A stretch of DNA of 64,000 nucleotides from Pedobacter sp. ASV28. GTDB lineage: Bacteria > Bacteroidota > Bacteroidia > Sphingobacteriales > Sphingobacteriaceae. The stretch is taken from contig NZ_JAELTN010000015.1 in assembly GCF_016428855.1 (NCBI RefSeq), positions 29,113 through 93,112 of the forward strand, written 5' to 3'. This document shows, piece by piece, positions 27,289-35,965 of the stretch. Made by a program: the position numbers and the translations under genes. The stretch's first letter is position 1. Every line of letters begins with the position of its first letter. The notes under the pieces are model-generated. The model saw nothing but the letters and a program-made list of their open reading frames with translations. It was not told the DNA's origin and did no database searches.

Positions 27289-30200
27289 ATGCAAAACCCA
27301 TTGAAATCAATTAAACTTTTGTTGTTGATGCTGTGCTTGTTATTGGGAACGAGGCTACAAGCACAGCAAAACTTAAAGTTATTTAGCGGAACAGTAACCG
27401 ATGAAACAGGAGAAACATTGGTAGGTGTATATGTTAGGGCTAAAGATGATGCAAAAAGAGGTACAGCTTCAGATAAGGATGGAAAATTCTCTATTAGGGC
27501 TAAAGATGATGAAATTATCATTTTCACAATGGTAGGATATCAACAGATCCAAATTTTAGCTAAAAATATAAGTGCCAAACCTATTCAACTCAAACCGGAT
27601 CCAAAAGCACTGCAGGAGGTAGTGGTGATTGGATACGGCCAGGTGAATAAACAGGACCTTACGGGTTCGGTAGGTCAGGTGAAAATAGAAGAGATGACCA
27701 AGGCACCAGTTACTTCGTTTGAAGAGGCTTTGGCTGGGCGTGTAGCTGGTGTACAAGTTTCATCTAATTCTGGACAGCCAGGAGATGATATCAATATTGT
27801 TATTCGTGGTGGCAACTCTATTACCCAGAGTAACGCACCACTATACGTAGTAGATGGTTTTCCAATAGAAGATTTTAATGCCAGTTCCATCAATCCAGAT
27901 GATATTGAATCTATTAGTGTATTAAAAGATGCATCGGCAACAGCAATTTATGGTACGAGAGGGGCGAATGGCGTAATCATTCTAGAAACTAAAAAAGGTA
28001 AGATAGGCAAACCGCAGGTGGCTTATAATGGCTTTGTTGGTTTACATCAGGCAACTAAAAAAATGGAATTGATGTCTCCCTACGATTTTGTGAAATACCA
28101 ATTGGATAGAGATTATACAGGAATGTCAGACGTTTATTTGAATAAACCTAATCTTACTTTGGAGGATTATCGTAATGCAGATCAGTTAGATTGGCAGGAC
28201 TACTTATTTACCAATGGATATGTTCAAAACCACAGTCTTTCGTTAAGAGGAGGAACGGCCCAGACCAAGTATTCCATTTCGGGAAATTTTGTGGATCAGA
28301 ATGGCGTAATCATTAATTCAGGTTTAAGTAGGCAACAGTTTAGGGCGGCTTTAGATCAGGTTATTAACAAAAATTTGAAATTTGCTTTAAACTTTAGCTA
28401 TGCAAGGGATAAAAATTATGGGCAGTCGGTAGCCAGTCAGTCTTCTAGCCAGAATGCCTATGCCACTTATCTTATGTATAGGGTTTGGGGCTACAGACCT
28501 TTGAACACTGGCGATACTGATCTTTTTGAAGATTTGTTCGACGATGCGATATCAACCGAATCTATACTGGTCATGAATCCTATTGTTTCTACCAAGAATG
28601 AAATTAGGCAGCAAACTAGAAACACCTTAAATTTTAATGGTGGTATTACTTATGATTTTCTAAAAGACTTTAAATTAAATATCAGAGGCGGATTTAATTC
28701 TCGTTTAACACGTAACGAAAGCTTTAACAATTCAAATACTTATAGAGGGTTTTATACGCCTAACAATCTAAATGGCGTAAATGGTGCAGTTTCTGATGTG
28801 ACCTTAAACGATTGGGTAAATGAAAATACCTTGACCTATAAAAAGAAAATCAACCGTAACCATTCTTTTGATGTTTTGGTTGGGGCTACCGTACAGGGTA
28901 CAAACGTGAACGATTATGGTTTTTTTGCTACTAACGTACCTCAAGAAGAACTTGGGTTAAGGGCGCTGCAATATGGAATCCCTAAAACAGTAAGTTCGTC
29001 ATCATCAGCTAATACCTTGCTGTCTTTTTTAAGTAGGATTAACTATAACTATAAATCTAAATACCTATTTACAATGTCGTTAAGGGCAGATGGATCTTCA
29101 AAATTCAAAGCAGAAAACAGATGGGCTTATTTCCCGTCGGGTGCTTTTGCCTGGCAACTGGGCAGAGAAAAGTTTATGAAGAATTTGAAATTTATTTCCA
29201 GCTCAAAACTGAGGGTAAGCTATGGGGTAACTGGTAATAATAGGATTAACGACTTTGCTAGGCTCCAGAGCTTAGATATTCTAGATTATTATTCTACTAC
29301 CGGGAGCGGACCATTGTATGCAACATTGCCAAGCAACTTGGGTAATGATAATATTTCTTGGGAAAAAACATCGCAATTTGATGCTGGTTTAGAATTAGGT
29401 TTTTTTAAAGACAGGGTGAACCTAGTGGTAGATGTTTATAAAAAAGTAACCGATGACCTGCTTTTGAACGCTAGCATACCAACGCATAATGGCTACAATA
29501 CCATTTATAAGAACATCGGTAAAATACAGAATACTGGTTTAGAGTTTACCTTGAGTACGGTTAACGTAAAAACTAAAAGCTTCTCTTGGACCAGTGATTT
29601 TAACATCTCTTTCAACAGAAACAAAGTGTTAGAGTTATCTGACGGTCAGTCTAGCTTGTTATCAACGGTAACGCTTACCGGCGACTACAATGGTACCAGT
29701 TTATACATTGGCAAGGTGGGACAACCAGTGGCTTCTTTTTATGGAATGGTGTGGGCTGGGAATTATCAATATGAAGATTTTATCAAACGAGCCGATGGTA
29801 CTTATCTCTTAAAAGGAAATATCCCTACAAATGGTAATGAACGAAGCACCATACAGCCTGGAGATATTAAATACGTTGACCAAAATGGTGATGGGGTAGT
29901 GAATGATTTGGATATGGTAGTGATTGGTAGAGCTTTGCCCATTCACACTGGTGGTTTTAACAACAATTTCAACTATAAGAACTTTAGCTTAAGTGTATTT
30001 TTTCAATGGAGTTATGGTAACAATATTATGAACGCCAATAGGTTAATGTTGGAGGGTAATCCAGCGAATAGGCCAAACCTAAATCAGTTCGCATCGTATA
30101 ATAATAGATGGACACCAGAAAATCAGAATAACACCTATTTTAGAATTAATGGTTCTGGACCAAGGGGCGTTTACTCTACCAGAACACTGGAAGATGGTTC

Positions 30201-30432
30201 TTTCTTGCGCCTAAAAACCGTGCAATTAGGTTATACTTTACCTAAGAAGTTGATAAAAAGCATTTCTAGCCTACAGGTTTATGCCTCTGCGCAAAACTTA
30301 TTTACTTGGAGCAACTATTCGGGAATGGATCCAGAGGTGTCAACCAAAAATTCTATTCTAACCCCAGGCTTTGACTATTCGGCATATGCCAGAAATAGAA
30401 TACTGACAATGGGATTAAAAGTGGCATTCTAA
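27289..30432 (+). CDS. SusC/RagA-family TonB-dependent outer-membrane transporter
   Basis: From the ATG at 27289 the protein has 1047 residues and a signal peptide ending LQAQ. A carboxypeptidase-regulatory-like domain comes first (about residues 30-110). The junction LQEVVVIGYGQVNKQDLTGSV and the plug follow (PLYVVDGFPIEDFNASSINPDD, SISVLKDASATAIYGTRGANG), then a long 22-strand-type barrel. SusC proteins import glycans or peptides captured by their SusD lid. An upstream in-frame ATG at 27241 would add 16 residues ahead of a good signal peptide and is less likely. SusD follows after 13 nt. Confidence 0.95.
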   Translation: MQNPLKSIKLLLLMLCLLLGTRLQAQQNLKLFSGTVTDETGETLVGVYVRAKDDAKRGTASDKDGKFSIRAKDDEIIIFTMVGYQQIQILAKNISAKPIQLKPDPKALQEVVVIGYGQVNKQDLTGSVGQVKIEEMTKAPVTSFEEALAGRVAGVQVSSNSGQPGDDINIVIRGGNSITQSNAPLYVVDGFPIEDFNASSINPDDIESISVLKDASATAIYGTRGANGVIILETKKGKIGKPQVAYNGFVGLHQATKKMELMSPYDFVKYQLDRDYTGMSDVYLNKPNLTLEDYRNADQLDWQDYLFTNGYVQNHSLSLRGGTAQTKYSISGNFVDQNGVIINSGLSRQQFRAALDQVINKNLKFALNFSYARDKNYGQSVASQSSSQNAYATYLMYRVWGYRPLNTGDTDLFEDLFDDAISTESILVMNPIVSTKNEIRQQTRNTLNFNGGITYDFLKDFKLNIRGGFNSRLTRNESFNNSNTYRGFYTPNNLNGVNGAVSDVTLNDWVNENTLTYKKKINRNHSFDVLVGATVQGTNVNDYGFFATNVPQEELGLRALQYGIPKTVSSSSSANTLLSFLSRINYNYKSKYLFTMSLRADGSSKFKAENRWAYFPSGAFAWQLGREKFMKNLKFISSSKLRVSYGVTGNNRINDFARLQSLDILDYYSTTGSGPLYATLPSNLGNDNISWEKTSQFDAGLELGFFKDRVNLVVDVYKKVTDDLLLNASIPTHNGYNTIYKNIGKIQNTGLEFTLSTVNVKTKSFSWTSDFNISFNRNKVLELSDGQSSLLSTVTLTGDYNGTSLYIGKVGQPVASFYGMVWAGNYQYEDFIKRADGTYLLKGNIPTNGNERSTIQPGDIKYVDQNGDGVVNDLDMVVIGRALPIHTGGFNNNFNYKNFSLSVFFQWSYGNNIMNANRLMLEGNPANRPNLNQFASYNNRWTPENQNNTYFRINGSGPRGVYSTRTLEDGSFLRLKTVQLGYTLPKKLIKSISSLQVYASAQNLFTWSNYSGMDPEVSTKNSILTPGFDYSAYARNRILTMGLKVAF

Positions 30433-30439
30433 AAGGAGG
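30433..30439 (+). promoter_or_regulatory. Perfect Shine-Dalgarno before susD
   Basis: AAGGAGG lies directly after the susC stop codon and 6 nt before the susD ATG. Strong SD sites are unusual in Bacteroidota, so it may raise SusD translation relative to SusC. Confidence 0.6.
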
Positions 30440-30445
30440 AAAAAA

Positions 30446-32032
30446 ATGAAAACTATTAAGATATATATACTATTGGTTACTGTAGCATTAAGTTTTGCCT
30501 GCAGTAAAATATTAGATATTAATGCTGGCAAATACATTATTCTAGAGGCAGATTATTATAAAACGGAAGAGCAGTTAAATGCAGCGCTACGTGGTACTTA
30601 TTCTACTTTGGCCGATGGGGCTTTGTATGGTGGCAATATGTTGGGCAGGATGGGTTTTGAGGCAGATGAAGGTTATGAGTCGTATAGCTCTGATGTGCAA
30701 ACTGTGGGAGACTATACCGTTTATGCTACCGATGCTAAAATACTTGGCTATTACCGTATGTGCTACAGAGGGATAAACAGGGCCAACTTGTTGCTCGAAA
30801 GTGTTGATGATCCTACCATTAATATTACCGCAAAAGAACGTAATCATATCAAAGGACAAGCATTGTTCTTAAGAGGATATTTTCATTTCATGTTGGCCAA
30901 TAAGTTTGGTGGCATTCCGCTTATGCTAAAGGCAACCCGGTCTAATGCGGTAACCACCGAAGATTTGCAAAAGCCAAGAACTTCGCTAAGAAATGTTTAT
31001 CTCTCTGTGATTTCAGATTTAGAAACGGCAGCGGACTTGTTAAAGCCTATGGCAGAAGTGAATACAGGAACACAAATATCAAAATCGGCGGCTTGGGCCA
31101 TGTTGGCAAGGGTTTGTTTGTATATGGCCGGACAGCCTGTAAATGAAACCATTAAATATGCCGATGCGGCGAATTGGGCCAAAAAGGTTAAAGATGCTAA
31201 CTATCACGACTTAAATCCATCTTATGAGAAAGTATTTGTGAATTATGCCACAGATGTAATGGAGCCGAAGGAAAGTATTTTTGAGGTCGATTTTTCTGGT
31301 AACGGCACAGGTGTTTTTGCGAATACAGGAGGTGCTGTAGGCAGACTTAATGGGATACAATATCCCTTAGATAGCAGTAATGTAGGTTACTCTAATGGTA
31401 TACTTCGTTCTACGTCTTATTTGTATGGTTTATATACAACAGGAGACCTTAGACGGGATTGGGCCATTGCGCCATACTATTATACAGGAACACCAAGAGT
31501 AAAGACCAATTGGACTCCACAAACAACTACATTTTCTAGGTTTTGCGGGAAATTTAGAAGGGAAAGTGAGATTTTATTGCCAAAAAGTAGTGTTTATACC
31601 CCTCAAAACTATCCTATCATTAGGTATTCAGATGTGCTCTTAATGTATGCAGAAGCATTAAATGAGATGCCTGGAGGAGATAAGGTCTTAGCGAGGGAGC
31701 AGATCAATATGGTTCGTAGAAGAGCCATTGCGGCAGGCACAATAGACCGTGAAATTACAGATACCGATTATGCCGGACTAAAGGAGGCCATTATTGAGGA
31801 ACGGGCTAGAGAGCTTTGTTTTGAAGGGCTAAGAAAAAATGATTTGGTAAGATGGGGGATATTTAGGACTTCTATGCAGTACTTAAATGGCCTGGTGCCC
31901 GTAGGTACCTCATCATATGTTGTGTCAGCCCGTGCATATTATGGAAATGCTAAAGAACGAGATGTAATATGGCCTATTCCTACTTCCGAACTGACAGTAA
32001 ATAGATTATTAACCCAAAATGTTGGATGGTAA
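30446..32032 (+). CDS. SusD/RagB-family nutrient-binding lipoprotein
   Basis: This 528-residue surface lipoprotein has its lipidated Cys at about residue 19 (VALSFACSK). SusD hallmarks follow: an N-terminal TPR-like helical part (YYRMCYRGINRANLLLESV; GQALFLRGYFHFMLANKFGGIPLML) and the C-terminal block (YPIIRYSDVLLMYAEALNEM; IIEERARELCFEGLRKNDLVRWG; VIWPIPTSEL). It forms the lid of the SusC channel and binds the substrate at the cell surface. The substrate is unknown. It sits between susC and the DUF5017 lipoprotein gene, whose longest reading overlaps its end. Confidence 0.95.
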   Translation: MKTIKIYILLVTVALSFACSKILDINAGKYIILEADYYKTEEQLNAALRGTYSTLADGALYGGNMLGRMGFEADEGYESYSSDVQTVGDYTVYATDAKILGYYRMCYRGINRANLLLESVDDPTINITAKERNHIKGQALFLRGYFHFMLANKFGGIPLMLKATRSNAVTTEDLQKPRTSLRNVYLSVISDLETAADLLKPMAEVNTGTQISKSAAWAMLARVCLYMAGQPVNETIKYADAANWAKKVKDANYHDLNPSYEKVFVNYATDVMEPKESIFEVDFSGNGTGVFANTGGAVGRLNGIQYPLDSSNVGYSNGILRSTSYLYGLYTTGDLRRDWAIAPYYYTGTPRVKTNWTPQTTTFSRFCGKFRRESEILLPKSSVYTPQNYPIIRYSDVLLMYAEALNEMPGGDKVLAREQINMVRRRAIAAGTIDREITDTDYAGLKEAIIEERARELCFEGLRKNDLVRWGIFRTSMQYLNGLVPVGTSSYVVSARAYYGNAKERDVIWPIPTSELTVNRLLTQNVGW

Positions 32033-32042
32033 ATTATTGGTT

Positions 32043-32984
32043 ATGAAGAATATGAAATTTATATATAGTCTACTACTCGCAGCCGTTTTTATGGGTTGTG
32101 AAAAAGAATATGCCGTTAAGGAACCTACATTGAATGTGCACTTAAGTAAGCAAACTTATAGAGTAGGAGATACCATTACTTTTGATTTTAATGGAGATGC
32201 CGATTTTATTACCTTTTACTCGGGTACGAAGCTAAATGATTATCAATTTTCACATAAAGAACGGGTTTACGATGCCGAAATGCTGCTTTCTTTTAGGTTT
32301 GCAAAATATTCTGGTGTAAATGCAAACGTAGCGCAATTAAAATACTCCACAAATTATAATGGTGCTGGTACCATTGAGGCAATTCAAGCCGCAACATGGA
32401 CCGATATTTCAGATAAATTTACTTTTCCTACAACAATTGGGCTTTCAAGTGGCGATGCCGTTAATTCCGGAAACTATAATATCAACACCTTGTTTATTGA
32501 TGATAATACCCCTGTTTATTTTTGTTGGTTTTTTAATACCCCGGCAGCAACGCAGCGAACACAAGCTTACGTAGAGGGCTTTAAGGTGTTTGGAAATGTA
32601 ATATCAGACCCGAGTCTATCTGGAGAGATTTACAGCTTTGGTGATATGGGCTTTAAAATGTTATATGATCCAAATCAATTTTCTGATAGTGGCACCACTC
32701 TGCCAAACGTGAATGCCACCCGAATTTTGTGGACCGGGCTTTTTCAGAATACCATATCAAAAGTGGGTTATGCGGTTACCGCTCCAATTCTGAGAAAGAA
32801 TACGGTAAATCTGGGCATCGATAAGCCAATTGTAGTTAAGTCTGTAGCCGATCCCGAATCGTCTTCTTACAGCTATGTATACACTACGCCAGGAACATAT
32901 AAGGCCACTTTTGTAATGGCAAACAGCAGTGTGTATGGCCGTAAAGAAGTGGTTAAGCAAATTGATATCACAGTAGAACCCTAA
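32043..32984 (+). CDS. DUF5017 surface lipoprotein
   Basis: From the ATG at 32043 the protein has 313 residues, with a lipoprotein signal ending AAVFMGC. The following PTLNVHLSKQTYRVGDTITFDFNGDADFITFYSG is the typical start of DUF5017 proteins. These are found after SusC/SusD pairs, and some are likely surface glycan-binding proteins. A PKD/Ig-like end (YVYTTPGTYKATFVMAN) is visible. A longer reading from 32019 overlaps susD and adds charged residues before the signal, so the shorter start is preferred. Ligand unknown. Confidence 0.85.
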   Translation: MKNMKFIYSLLLAAVFMGCEKEYAVKEPTLNVHLSKQTYRVGDTITFDFNGDADFITFYSGTKLNDYQFSHKERVYDAEMLLSFRFAKYSGVNANVAQLKYSTNYNGAGTIEAIQAATWTDISDKFTFPTTIGLSSGDAVNSGNYNINTLFIDDNTPVYFCWFFNTPAATQRTQAYVEGFKVFGNVISDPSLSGEIYSFGDMGFKMLYDPNQFSDSGTTLPNVNATRILWTGLFQNTISKVGYAVTAPILRKNTVNLGIDKPIVVKSVADPESSSYSYVYTTPGTYKATFVMANSSVYGRKEVVKQIDITVEP

Positions 32985-33022
32985 GGAAAATGATCCTCAT
33001 GATTTTCAAAAATATTTAGAAG

Positions 33023-35005
33023 ATGAAAAAAATATTTATATTATCAATATTTGTGTTTTTAGGCATTACGCAAGGTTTTGCACAGATTTTTACACAAAAC
33101 TTTAGTAGTTCAACTACTACATCGGCTTACGTAAATGCTACCACACCTAGTAATGGACAGTTTACATTTATAAGTGCATTCGGCTCTTCCCCTTTTGTTA
33201 TTTCAAATGGACGTTTGCTATTGAACAAAGCTGGTAGTGGCTCTGCGCAGGTAGTTAGGAATGTAAATTTCAGTTCAATTCCTGATTTTGCTTACATCAA
33301 ATTTAAATTTGAAACGCAAGCAGCAGCTGGAACGACCACAACTGTTAATCATGGTGCTTTTATTGTAGGTGCTGGTTTTGCTAATGATGCGAATCTGCCA
33401 GATAACACCGCTGTAGGTGGAAAGGCACATAGTAAATTCGGATTTACCATTTCCGACAATACTTTTACGGTAAACTTAATCTCTAATCTTGCTAACACTA
33501 CATTCTCTCAAGCTTCTGCCGTGTTTACAGGAGAACAGGAAATTTCTTTTGTGGTAAACAACTCGGGGAGTAGCAAAATATATGCTGCTCCAAATGGTAC
33601 TTTTGAAGCGGTAGAGAATGATACCTGGGATTTATGGGTAGGAACAACTAAGGTGTACAATGATATTGCTGCGGTTGGTCCCACAATAGATATTGCTAAT
33701 TTTAGGTTTAGCTTTAGTTCTACCATATCGTCTACTAATGTGGCACGATTGTATTTTGACGATATCAATATCTACGACCAATCTATTTTGCCACCAATAG
33801 TTTCTTTTGAAAGTAATGGTGGGGCTGCCGTTCCAGAAATTTATGCGGTGGTTAATCAAACTATTGTAGCCCCAATAGCCCCAACAAAAATAGGACACAC
33901 TTTTGGGGGTTGGTATAAAGAAGCAGCCCTAACTAGACCTTGGAATTTTGCTACCGATGTAGTAACCGCTGCGACCACCTTATATGCCAAATGGAATCCA
34001 ATGGTTTATACGGTAAGCTTTAACTCAAATGGCGGTACTGCCGTTCCTTCGGCACAAGTAAACTATAATTCAACTTTTAGCGCCCCTACTGTCCCAACAA
34101 AAGCAGATGTCATATTTGGAGGTTGGTACAAAGAAGCAACCTTAACTACACCTTGGGATTTTGCTGCTGATGTGGTAACGGGAGATATGATTCTTTATGC
34201 AAAGTGGAATGATCCTAGGCAGTCGATAACTTTTCTTGCTATTGCAGATAAAGTTTATGGCGAAACCCCTTTTACACTTACGGCAACTGCCAGTTCAGGT
34301 TTGCCTGTAACTTATCAGGCATTAACCAATAACATTACCATCAACGGTTCAATAGTAACGATTACGAATACTGGTTTGGCAACCATTAGGGCAACACAAG
34401 TGGGTAATGCAAGTTACAATGCAGCTGCACCTGTTGAGGTGAGCTTTACAGTTAATAAGGCACCGCAAACCATTACTTTTAACCAGCCCAAACCAGTGAG
34501 TCGTTATGCAGGTGTGGTTACCTTAACCGCAACAAGTTCATCGGGTCTGCCTGTAAGTTTTTCAGCAAATGAACCCAGTGTTGGGGTCATTACTTCAGAT
34601 AACAAGTTGCAGGTAAAAGGCTTGGGAACGATAAAAATTATAGCATCTCAACCAGGAAATGAGTTTTATTTGCCAGCAACTGTTATAGAAAGAGAAGTCG
34701 TTGTACACACCGCAGGCTCTGCCCAATTGTTGGTTAATCAGGCGCTTTCCCCAAATGGCGACGGGATTAATGATTCCTTTATGGTGGAAGGTATAAAAGC
34801 TTATCCCGAAAATCAAGTGAAAATTGTGAGCCGTAGTGGTGCGCTAGTCTATGAGCAAAAGGGCTATGATAATGATAAAGTTGTTTTTGTGGGAAGAAGT
34901 AATGGTGGCGATAAACTTCCAGATGGTACTTATTATTATTCGATAGTATACAAACAAAATGGACAGTGGGTGCAGAAAAAGGGATATTTGTTTATCAAAA
35001 ATTAA
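33023..35005 (+). CDS. T9SS type B surface protein with InlB-type repeats
   Basis: This 660-residue secreted protein has a signal peptide ending GFAQ. An N-terminal beta-sandwich-like domain comes first (about residues 22-255). Two InlB/Listeria-Bacteroides repeats follow (about 258-400), each with F-x-S-N-G-G ... GWYKEA ... W-x-F-A ... LYAKWN. Two Ig-like modules come next (about 400-570: ASSGLPVTY, SSSGLPVSF). The C-terminus is a gliding-motility-associated type B sorting domain (LSPNGDGINDSFMVEGI ... DGTYYYSIVYKQNGQW). Type B cargo usually needs a PorP/SprF partner, which is encoded 4 nt downstream. An adhesin or scaffold role is inferred. Confidence 0.88.
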   Translation: MKKIFILSIFVFLGITQGFAQIFTQNFSSSTTTSAYVNATTPSNGQFTFISAFGSSPFVISNGRLLLNKAGSGSAQVVRNVNFSSIPDFAYIKFKFETQAAAGTTTTVNHGAFIVGAGFANDANLPDNTAVGGKAHSKFGFTISDNTFTVNLISNLANTTFSQASAVFTGEQEISFVVNNSGSSKIYAAPNGTFEAVENDTWDLWVGTTKVYNDIAAVGPTIDIANFRFSFSSTISSTNVARLYFDDINIYDQSILPPIVSFESNGGAAVPEIYAVVNQTIVAPIAPTKIGHTFGGWYKEAALTRPWNFATDVVTAATTLYAKWNPMVYTVSFNSNGGTAVPSAQVNYNSTFSAPTVPTKADVIFGGWYKEATLTTPWDFAADVVTGDMILYAKWNDPRQSITFLAIADKVYGETPFTLTATASSGLPVTYQALTNNITINGSIVTITNTGLATIRATQVGNASYNAAAPVEVSFTVNKAPQTITFNQPKPVSRYAGVVTLTATSSSGLPVSFSANEPSVGVITSDNKLQVKGLGTIKIIASQPGNEFYLPATVIEREVVVHTAGSAQLLVNQALSPNGDGINDSFMVEGIKAYPENQVKIVSRSGALVYEQKGYDNDKVVFVGRSNGGDKLPDGTYYYSIVYKQNGQWVQKKGYLFIKN

Positions 35006-35009
35006 GACA

Positions 35010-35909
35010 ATGAAGATTAAAAATATTATTGCAGTAATCGCTTTGTGTGGTGTACAATTAGTGGTTAAGGCGCAACAAAGTACAAGCTATAGCCAATATG
35101 GAATTTTGGTTACGCCTATCAATACCGCGGGGAGTTTTCTTTCTAAAGAAGCACAAATAAATGTGTTGGGTCGTTACCAATGGGTAGATTTAGAAGGAGC
35201 GCCTACTGCTTATCGCTTGGCCGCAAGTATGCCCTTAAAATCTGATCTGCGCATTGGAATGAACATCAAACATGAAAACGTTTCTGTAGAAAAGCTAGGA
35301 GAAGCTTTGGCTTTTATAGGTAAAGAAGTTCGACTTGCTGAAAAGGATTACTTGGCGCTGTCCTTAGGTGCAGGTGTAAGTTACTATAATGGTAATTTCT
35401 CTCAGCTTTCTTCAACAGACCCGTTATTTAATAACGATTTAAAGGAAACTGAAGGGATTCTTTCTGCAAGCTTAATGTACTATCGCCCTGATAAATTCTA
35501 TGCAGGTATTTCTTTGCCTCGTTTAACTTTCTCTAAGATTGGATTAGGCTCTACCTCCTTGAATTATGATGTAAGCACCTTGTATCATTTTACGGCAGGC
35601 GCCGTAATACCTCTTGGTCCCGATTTCGATTTAAAACCTGCAACACTACTGAGCTATGCCAAAAATTTAGATTTCCAAGCAGATGTATCGGCCATGTTTT
35701 ACTTAAAGAAGACGGTTGGTTTAGGTGCAAATGTAAGAACAGAAGGAGAAATGGCCGCATTGGCAAGCTTGTTGATCAAAAACTTAAATATTGGCTTTGG
35801 CTATCAATTTGCAAGCAGCAACAGTCCTTTATCAAGAACTTTCAATAATAATACTTACGAGTTTAGCTTGACTTATCGTTTTGGCAAAAGTTTTGGTGGG
35901 CTGTTATAG
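35010..35909 (+). CDS. PorP/SprF-family type IX secretion membrane protein
   Basis: From the ATG at 35010 this outer-membrane protein has 299 residues. It has a signal peptide ending VVKAQ and then the family opening SQYGILVTPINTAGSF. The rest is beta-barrel with LSLGAGVSYYNGNFSQL, MYYRPDKFYAGISLPRL and a terminal FGYQFA...YEFSLTYRF. PorP/SprF proteins help export or attach type B cargo, here the preceding adhesin. A longer reading from 34959 overlaps the adhesin and adds no signal-like sequence. The gene converges with mfd. Confidence 0.88.
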   Translation: MKIKNIIAVIALCGVQLVVKAQQSTSYSQYGILVTPINTAGSFLSKEAQINVLGRYQWVDLEGAPTAYRLAASMPLKSDLRIGMNIKHENVSVEKLGEALAFIGKEVRLAEKDYLALSLGAGVSYYNGNFSQLSSTDPLFNNDLKETEGILSASLMYYRPDKFYAGISLPRLTFSKIGLGSTSLNYDVSTLYHFTAGAVIPLGPDFDLKPATLLSYAKNLDFQADVSAMFYLKKTVGLGANVRTEGEMAALASLLIKNLNIGFGYQFASSNSPLSRTFNNNTYEFSLTYRFGKSFGGLL

Positions 35910-35965
35910 TTGGAATAAACTTAACTTATGATAAACAAGATTTAAAGTTAAGCAGACATAATCTG

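Noticed and set aside
27434..27511. 18-bp direct repeat inside susC, 60 bp apart
   Set aside because: It encodes the similar peptides VRAKDD and IRAKDD in the regulatory-like domain; codon-level coincidence or an old duplication, not an element.
35910..35965. CTTAAC/GTTAAG inverted repeat between the PorP/SprF gene and mfd
   Set aside because: Only 6 bp with a long loop in AT-rich DNA; expected by chance.
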